Below the pieces are notes generated by a model. It had not been told where the DNA came from, did no database searches, and saw only the letters and a program-made list of their open reading frames with translations. The translations under genes and the position numbers were made by a program. Below are positions 1 to 4,281 of a stretch of DNA of 7,572 nt, piece after piece. How positions within the stretch are numbered: the first letter of the stretch is position 1; each line of letters opens with the position of its first letter. Source of the stretch: Candidatus Acetothermia bacterium (GTDB lineage Bacteria > Bipolaricaulota > Bipolaricaulia > UBA7950 > UBA9294); the NCBI GenBank assembly GCA_003650505.1, contig QMQL01000034.1:1-7572 (forward strand), read 5' to 3'.

Positions 1-373
1 GGAGGAGGTCGTCGTAGCGGCGGAGGGCCTCCTCATCGGCGGAGTCTGCGATCCTCTCCTCGAGGCTCCGCAGCTCCGCCTCCATCTTGAGAAGGTGGGA
101 GAACGGCCTCTCCATCGCCTCCCTGAGGGTTCCCTCACCGCGAAGCCGCGCCGCCTGGGAGAGGTGGCCGACCCACACGTTCCCGATCGTCCTGACCTCC
201 CCTTCCGTCGGCCGTTCTTCTCCGGCGATGATCGAGAGGAGGGTCGACTTCCCGACCCCGTTGTCCCCGACGAGGGCGATCCTGTCCCCGCGCCCGATGA
301 CGGCGGAGAACCGCTCGAACAGGGCCTCCGTCCCGAACGATTTCGATACCCCTTCCAGCTGAACGAGTGACAT
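1..373 (-). CDS. ABC-F family ATP-binding protein, N-terminal fragment
   Basis: The 124 visible codons start at ATG 373-371 and run off the left edge, so only part of the first nucleotide-binding domain is present. The N-terminus MSLVQLEGVSKSFG is the usual opening strand of an ABC ATPase. The Walker A motif GDNGVGKST lies at residues 36-44 and a Q-loop glutamine at about 73 (VGHLSQ). Residues 84-124 are a charged helical stretch (EAELRSLEERIAD) typical of the arm inserted in ABC-F proteins; no membrane segment is visible. ABC-F proteins are soluble twin-ATPase proteins that act on ribosomes (translation factors or antibiotic protection) and are not transporters. GGAG at 381-378 lies only 4 nt from the ATG, a short but usable Shine-Dalgarno spacing. 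It is divergent from the radical SAM gene across 79 bp. The ABC-F class is inferred from the insert; the second ATPase domain and linker are not visible, so an ordinary ABC ATPase subunit remains possible. Confidence 0.85.
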   Translation of the reverse strand, partial: MSLVQLEGVSKSFGTEALFERFSAVIGRGDRIALVGDNGVGKSTLLSIIAGEERPTEGEVRTIGNVWVGHLSQAARLRGEGTLREAMERPFSHLLKMEAELRSLEERIADSADEEALRRYDDLL

Positions 374-414
374 TCCGCTCCGATGGTACGGGAAGTGGAG
401 GCCTTCTGGAAGGG

Positions 415-431
415 TTCTGCGTCGGGCAGAA
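415..431. promoter_or_regulatory. Possible operator: 6-bp perfect inverted repeat
   Basis: TTCTGC and GCAGAA are exact reverse complements separated by GTCGG, with an 11-bp centre-to-centre spacing of about one helical turn. The site lies roughly midway between the divergent start codons and just upstream of the proposed extended -10 at 435-443. This is a sensible place for a dimeric transcription factor, but no known operator family is recognised, and a short dyad can arise by chance. Confidence 0.3.
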
Positions 432-434
432 GTG

Positions 435-443
435 TGGTAGCAT
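435..443 (+). promoter_or_regulatory. Candidate extended -10 promoter of the radical SAM gene
   Basis: TGGTAGCAT fits the TGn plus hexamer pattern of an extended -10 element; TAGCAT matches TATAAT at four of six positions. No good -35 is seen: TTCTGC at 415-420, 17 bp upstream, is poor. Transcription from this hexamer would begin at about 449-451, only a few bases before the ATG at 453, giving a leaderless or near-leaderless mRNA. That agrees with the lack of a Shine-Dalgarno sequence in front of this gene. Confidence 0.3.
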
Positions 444-455
444 ACCGATGGTATG
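441..455 (+). promoter_or_regulatory. Inverted repeat overlapping the radical SAM start codon
   Basis: CATACC (441-446) and GGTATG (450-455) are perfect inverted copies around GAT. The last three bases of the right arm are the ATG start codon. If the site is transcribed, it could fold into a small hairpin burying the AUG; as DNA it could be an operator over the transcription start. Its right half overlaps the second copy of the 9-mer CCGATGGTA. Function is inferred from position only. Confidence 0.3.
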
Positions 456-1469
456 AAAGAGGCGATCCTCTACGAGAGGCTGAACGACGGGAGGGTCAGG
501 TGCCACGCCTGCGCCCACCGCTGCACGATCCCACCCGGGAAGAGGGGGATCTGCGCCGTCCGTGAGAACGTCGATGGGAGGCTCGCAAGCCTCGTCTACG
601 GGAGGTTGATCGCCCGCGATGTCGATCCGATCGAGAAGAAGCCCCTCTTCCACTTCTTCCCTGCGACGCGCGCCTACTCGATCGCCACGGTCGGGTGCAA
701 CTTCACCTGCCTGAACTGCCAGAACCACTTCATATCCCAATATCCGCGCGAACACGGCGGGAGGATCATCGGGGAGGAGTCGAGCCCCGAGGAGATCGTC
801 TCGGAGGCGGTGAAGGCCGGCTGCCGCTCGATCGCCTACACCTACAGCGAGCCGACGGTGGCGATCGGGTTCTACCTCGACGTGATGCGCCTGGCGAGGG
901 AGGAGGGGCTCGCCAACGTCTGGGTCTCCAACGGGTATTTCTCAGCCGAGGCGGCGGATCTGATCTCCCCCTACCTCGACGGGATCAACATCGACCTGAA
1001 GGGGATTTCGGATCGGTTATACCGCGAGGTCGCCGGCGGGAACCTTCGGCCGGTGATCTCCTCGATCGAGCGGGTCTTCCGCGCCGGGGTCTGGGTCGAG
1101 GTGACGACCCTCGTCATCCCCGGTCTTAACGACTCCCCGGACGAGCTTCGCTGGACGGCCGAGGCGATCTACGGGATCTCCCCCCGGATCCCCTGGCACG
1201 TCAGCCGTTTCTTCCCCGCCCATCGCTTGGTCGATCGACCTCCCACCCCGGTTGAAACCCTGAAGCTCGCCTACGAGATCGGCCGGGAGGTCGGGCTCTC
1301 ATACGTCTACATCGGGAACGTCCCCGGCGAGGGGGAGGCGACCCTCTGCCCGAGCTGCGGGGCGAGGCTGATCACCCGCGCCGGCTTCCTCGTCCGGGAG
1401 AACCGGCTGAAGGGAGGGATCTGCCCCGAATGCGGGGCGGAGATCGACGGGGTCTGGTTCACCGCCTGA
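453..1469 (+). CDS. amrS: AmmeMemoRadiSam system radical SAM enzyme
   Basis: The 338-residue protein matches the full length of the AmmeMemoRadiSam radical SAM family, which is related to pyruvate formate-lyase activases. The 4Fe-4S/SAM motif is C82-x3-C86-x2-C89 (GCNFTCLNCQNH). Before it lies a family-typical Cys cluster, C17, C20, C24 and C34 (CHACAHRC...GIC). The barrel core includes YTYSEPT (129-135), WVSNGY (157-162) and DLKGI (181-185). The C-terminus adds a zinc-ribbon-like pair, C299/C302 (CPSCG) and C324/C327 (CPECG). The family generally occurs with Memo-like and AMMECR1-like proteins; its substrate and reaction are not firmly established, and neither partner is in this window. The start is secure: an in-frame TAG at 438-440 lies upstream with no other start codon between, and MKEAILYERL fits the family N-terminus. 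There is no Shine-Dalgarno, so leaderless translation is likely. Its 3' end overlaps the convergent tsaE by 11 bases. Confidence 0.93.
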   Translation: MKEAILYERLNDGRVRCHACAHRCTIPPGKRGICAVRENVDGRLASLVYGRLIARDVDPIEKKPLFHFFPATRAYSIATVGCNFTCLNCQNHFISQYPREHGGRIIGEESSPEEIVSEAVKAGCRSIAYTYSEPTVAIGFYLDVMRLAREEGLANVWVSNGYFSAEAADLISPYLDGINIDLKGISDRLYREVAGGNLRPVISSIERVFRAGVWVEVTTLVIPGLNDSPDELRWTAEAIYGISPRIPWHVSRFFPAHRLVDRPPTPVETLKLAYEIGREVGLSYVYIGNVPGEGEATLCPSCGARLITRAGFLVRENRLKGGICPECGAEIDGVWFTA

Positions 1470-1893
1470 GGCCCTTCTTCGTGATGTCGACCCGCCGTGG
1501 CCCTCCCTCGAGGAGATCGATCCTGATCAGAAAATCGCTGATCTCGATCAGGCCGTCGATCCGCTCCGGCCACTCGACGACCGTCACCCCTTCTTCCGGC
1601 GGGAGGTAAAGGTCGAGCCCGACCTCGGCGAACTCGGCAAGGGTTGAGATCCTGTAGGCGTCGATGTGATGAAGTGAAAGCCTTCCTCGGTACTCGCGGG
1701 CGAGGAGGTAGGTCGGGGAGACGACGACGTCGGTGATCAGGAGCCCCTTGGCGATCCCCTTGGTCAGGGTCGTCTTCCCCGAACCGAGCGGTCCGACGAT
1801 CGAGACGAGGTCCCCGTCTTCAAGATCCGATGCGATCTCGATCCCGATCTCCTCCATTTCGTCCGGGTCGTGGGCGATGATCGTCTTGTCCAT
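1459..1893 (-). CDS. tsaE: tRNA threonylcarbamoyladenosine biosynthesis ATPase TsaE
   Basis: The 144-residue cytoplasmic P-loop ATPase is close to normal family length. TsaE works with TsaB and TsaD to transfer threonylcarbamoyl to A37 of ANN-decoding tRNAs. Visible motifs, in order: Walker A GPLGSGKTT at 34-42; the switch region SPTYLLAREY at 59-68; the H76-x-D78-AYR motif (HHIDAYR); and VEWPER at 106-111, whose Glu-Trp pair is characteristic of the family. The start ATG shares its A with the TGA stop of pheT (TGATG, 1895-1891). No Shine-Dalgarno precedes it, so expression probably depends on reinitiation coupled to pheT translation. It is the last gene of the minus-strand operon and ends inside the tail of the convergent radical SAM gene, with no hairpin terminator between them. 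All key residues appear intact, so it is likely functional. Confidence 0.95.
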   Translation of the reverse strand: MDKTIIAHDPDEMEEIGIEIASDLEDGDLVSIVGPLGSGKTTLTKGIAKGLLITDVVVSPTYLLAREYRGRLSLHHIDAYRISTLAEFAEVGLDLYLPPEEGVTVVEWPERIDGLIEISDFLIRIDLLEGGPRRVDITKKGLRR

Positions 1894-4265
1894 CAGGAGC
1901 GGATCGATACGTCGAGTTCGGCGAGCCGGGCGGTGATCCGGGAGATGATCCCTGTCACCTCCTCGTCGGTCATCGTCCGATCGGCGGAGCGGAGGGAGAT
2001 CTCGTAGGTGAGGCTCTTCCGATCCGGTGGGAGCTGCCGACCGCGGTAGAGGTCGTAGAGGAGGACGGACTCCACCTCCGGTTCCTCCTCGATGATCGCG
2101 CGGATCCTCCCCTCGGGGAGATCGACCGGAGCGGTGAGGGAGAGGTCGCGCTTCGAGGGGGGGAAGCGGGATGGCTCCGAATAGGCGGGGATCGCCTCGC
2201 TCTCTGAGATCAGCCGCTCGGTCAGAAACTCGAACAGGATCACGGTCGTCGGGTGGGAGAGGCGTTCCGAGACCGCCGGGGCGAGCTCCCCGAACCGGCC
2301 GATCTCTTCTCCCCGGTGGGTGAACCTCCCGCTCCTCCCCGGGTGGAGGAACCCCTCCGTCCGGTCGGTCTCGATCGAGATCCGATCGAGGCGGAGAGCG
2401 GCGAGGAGCCCCTCGATGATCCCCTTCGCCTCGGAGAGGGAGACCTCAGCCTTCCCGGAGAGGGGGAGGCCCCTCCTCCCGAACAGGGCGCCGGCGAGGT
2501 GTTCCTCCTCGTCCATCGGCCTTGTGAAGACCCGGCCGAGCTCGAAGATCATCCCCCCGTCGATTCCCTGGTTCAGGTTCGTCTCGATCACCCCGAGGAT
2601 CCCGGGGATGAGGGAGGAGCGGAGTGCGGTCTGAGCCGCGCTCATCGGGTTTCGGATTGCTACCAGGTTATCGGCAGGAAGGCCGATCGCCTCCCGCCAA
2701 TCCGGCTTGTCGAACCCGTCGGTCACCACTTCCGACATCCCGAGGCCGACGAGTGCGTCCCGGATCAGATCCTTCCCCCGCTCGATCCGATCCTTCTTTC
2801 CGATCCTGAGGACGGCATGGGGGGGGGTGCTCGGGAGACGGTCGTACCCGTGGATCCTCCCCACCTCCTCGATCAGGTCGACCTCCCGCTCGAGGTCGGG
2901 GCGGAAGTGGGGGATCGTCGCCTCGAGACGATCGCCGTCCTCTTCCGTCCCGATCCCGAGCCGGCGGAGGATCCCTCCGATCCCCTCCTTGTTGAGATCG
3001 ATCCCGAGGAGGAGGGACGCCCGAGACGGTCTGATCCTCACCTTCCGGGCCGGTCTAGGGGAGGGGTACGCGTCGGCGAGGCCGGCGAGGACGGTGCACC
3101 CGGTCAGCTTCTGGATCATGTGCGCGGCCCGGTCGGCGACGAGCGGGATCCCTCCGGGATCGAGGCCGCGTTCGAACCGCTGCGACGCCTCGCTCCGGAG
3201 CCCGAGCGACCGGGACGAGCGGCGGATGACGTGGGGATGGAAGGAGGCGATCTCGAGGAGGACGCGCTTCGTCTCCGGTCGGATCTCGCTGTTCTCCCCG
3301 CCCATCAGCCCGGCGAGGGCGATACCCCCCTCCTCGTCGGCGATCAACAGGGCATCCCGCGTCAGCTTCCGCGTCAGGCCATCGAGGGTCTTGAACTCCT
3401 CCCCGTCGCGTGCCCTCCGGATGACGATCCCTCCGTGCAACAGGTCGGCGTCGAACGGGTGGAGGGGATGGCCGAGCTCGAGCATCACGTAGTTCGTCGC
3501 GTCGACCACGTTGCCGAGCGGCCGCATCCCTCCCTTTATCAGCCTGTGCTGGATCAGAAGCGGGGCCGGGCCGATCCTCACCCCCTCCATCAGGCGGGCG
3601 GCGTACCGCGGGGTGTCCTCCGGGTCCTCGATCGCGATCCTGACCTTCTCGCTCGTCCTCACCTCCGACTCCGTGACCGATACGTCGAGCCTTTGCAGCG
3701 GCCGGTCGTAGATCGCCGCTATCTCGCGGGCGACCCCGTAGACGCTGTCGCAGTCCGGCCGGTTCGATGTCACCTTGAAGTCGAGTACGAAATCGTCGTA
3801 TTCGAGGAGCTCGGCGAGATCGGTCCCGACGCGAAGGGCGAGGGCGGGGTCGAATATCCAGATCCCATCCGAGCGCTCCTCCAGACCGAGCTCCTCCTTC
3901 GAGCAGATCATCCCTTCCGATACCTCGCCGCGGAGCTTCCTCCGCTCGATCCTCAGTCCGCCCGGGAGCTCCGCCCCGACGGTCGCCAGGGGGACGAGCC
4001 CCCCTTCGACGACGTTCGGTGCCCCGCAGACGACGTCGACCTCCCGATCCTCTATGTCGACCCGGCAGAGGGTGAGGTGGTCTGAATCAGGGTGCGGACG
4101 GGCCGATACGATCCTCCCGACCACGACCCCGGAGAGCGTCCCGGTCTCCTCGATCCCCTCGACCTCGAGCCCGGCGAGGGTCAGCCGCTCGGCGAGGCGT
4201 TCGACCCCCTCCCGGGTGACCTCGATATCGACGTAGTCGGTCAGCCATCGGCAGGGAACCTTCAT
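1893..4265 (-). CDS. pheT: Phenylalanine-tRNA ligase beta subunit
   Basis: This 790-residue protein is the beta subunit of the heterotetrameric phenylalanyl-tRNA synthetase; it binds tRNA-Phe, hydrolyses mischarged Tyr-tRNA-Phe and supports the catalytic alpha subunit. The full bacterial layout is visible: N-terminal MKVPCRWLTDYVD; EMAP-II-like tRNA-binding domain at about 40-150 (GRIVSARPHPDSDHL); B3/B4 editing domain at about 215-400 (GHPLHPFDAD, LAGLMGGENS, RSEASQRFERGLDP); B5 domain at about 408-478 with the acidic RPDLEREVDLIEEVGRIHGY; catalytic-like core; and ferredoxin-fold anticodon-binding domain at 698-790 (FPPSKRDLSL, YDLYRG). A longer reading to 4346 exists, but its extra 27 residues are low-complexity, overlap the upstream gene and do not resemble PheT. 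The ATG at 4265 has a strong Shine-Dalgarno and gives the family N-terminus. pheS, usually directly upstream, is absent; an exported protease precedes it by 16 nt. Confidence 0.98.
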   Translation of the reverse strand: MKVPCRWLTDYVDIEVTREGVERLAERLTLAGLEVEGIEETGTLSGVVVGRIVSARPHPDSDHLTLCRVDIEDREVDVVCGAPNVVEGGLVPLATVGAELPGGLRIERRKLRGEVSEGMICSKEELGLEERSDGIWIFDPALALRVGTDLAELLEYDDFVLDFKVTSNRPDCDSVYGVAREIAAIYDRPLQRLDVSVTESEVRTSEKVRIAIEDPEDTPRYAARLMEGVRIGPAPLLIQHRLIKGGMRPLGNVVDATNYVMLELGHPLHPFDADLLHGGIVIRRARDGEEFKTLDGLTRKLTRDALLIADEEGGIALAGLMGGENSEIRPETKRVLLEIASFHPHVIRRSSRSLGLRSEASQRFERGLDPGGIPLVADRAAHMIQKLTGCTVLAGLADAYPSPRPARKVRIRPSRASLLLGIDLNKEGIGGILRRLGIGTEEDGDRLEATIPHFRPDLEREVDLIEEVGRIHGYDRLPSTPPHAVLRIGKKDRIERGKDLIRDALVGLGMSEVVTDGFDKPDWREAIGLPADNLVAIRNPMSAAQTALRSSLIPGILGVIETNLNQGIDGGMIFELGRVFTRPMDEEEHLAGALFGRRGLPLSGKAEVSLSEAKGIIEGLLAALRLDRISIETDRTEGFLHPGRSGRFTHRGEEIGRFGELAPAVSERLSHPTTVILFEFLTERLISESEAIPAYSEPSRFPPSKRDLSLTAPVDLPEGRIRAIIEEEPEVESVLLYDLYRGRQLPPDRKSLTYEISLRSADRTMTDEEVTGIISRITARLAELDVSIRS

Positions 4266-4272
4266 CAGCGGT

Positions 4273-4278
4273 CTCCTT
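4273..4278 (-). promoter_or_regulatory. pheT: Ribosome binding site fixing the pheT start
   Basis: AAGGAG on the minus strand lies 7 nt before the ATG at 4265. It sits between the TGA stop of the protease gene (4284-4282) and pheT. This rules out the longer upstream reading frame as the start. Confidence 0.8.
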
Positions 4279-4281
4279 CGC

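Larger units (their letters stand above)
374..452. promoter_or_regulatory. Divergent intergenic regulatory region with inverted and direct repeats
   Basis: This is the only gene-free stretch of any size and must hold the start signals for both divergent genes. Two perfect dyads lie fully inside it: CCTTC-TG-GAAGG at 402-413 and TTCTGC-GTCGG-GCAGAA at 415-431. A third, CATACC-GAT-GGTATG at 441-455, begins here and runs into the radical SAM start codon. The 9-mer CCGATGGTA occurs twice in the same orientation, at 380-388 next to the ABC-F Shine-Dalgarno and at 445-453 touching the other start codon. That such sites bind a regulator is inference; the repeats are seen directly. Confidence 0.5.

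Noticed and set aside
135..755. 206-codon minus-strand frame across the divergent spacer
   Set aside because: It conflicts with both the ABC-F start and the radical SAM gene, and its translation resembles no protein.
1522..1552. CCTGATC...GATCAGG stem as a terminator between tsaE and the radical SAM gene
   Set aside because: The arms are 7 bases with a 17-nt loop, there is no U-tract on either strand, and the stretch is part of the tsaE coding region in a GATC-rich background.
2253..4085. 610-codon open frame on the plus strand opposite pheT
   Set aside because: It is antisense to a gene with every PheT domain in order. The translation is a Pro/Glu/Arg/Asp-rich mixture with no recognisable fold, as expected when GC-rich codons are read backwards.
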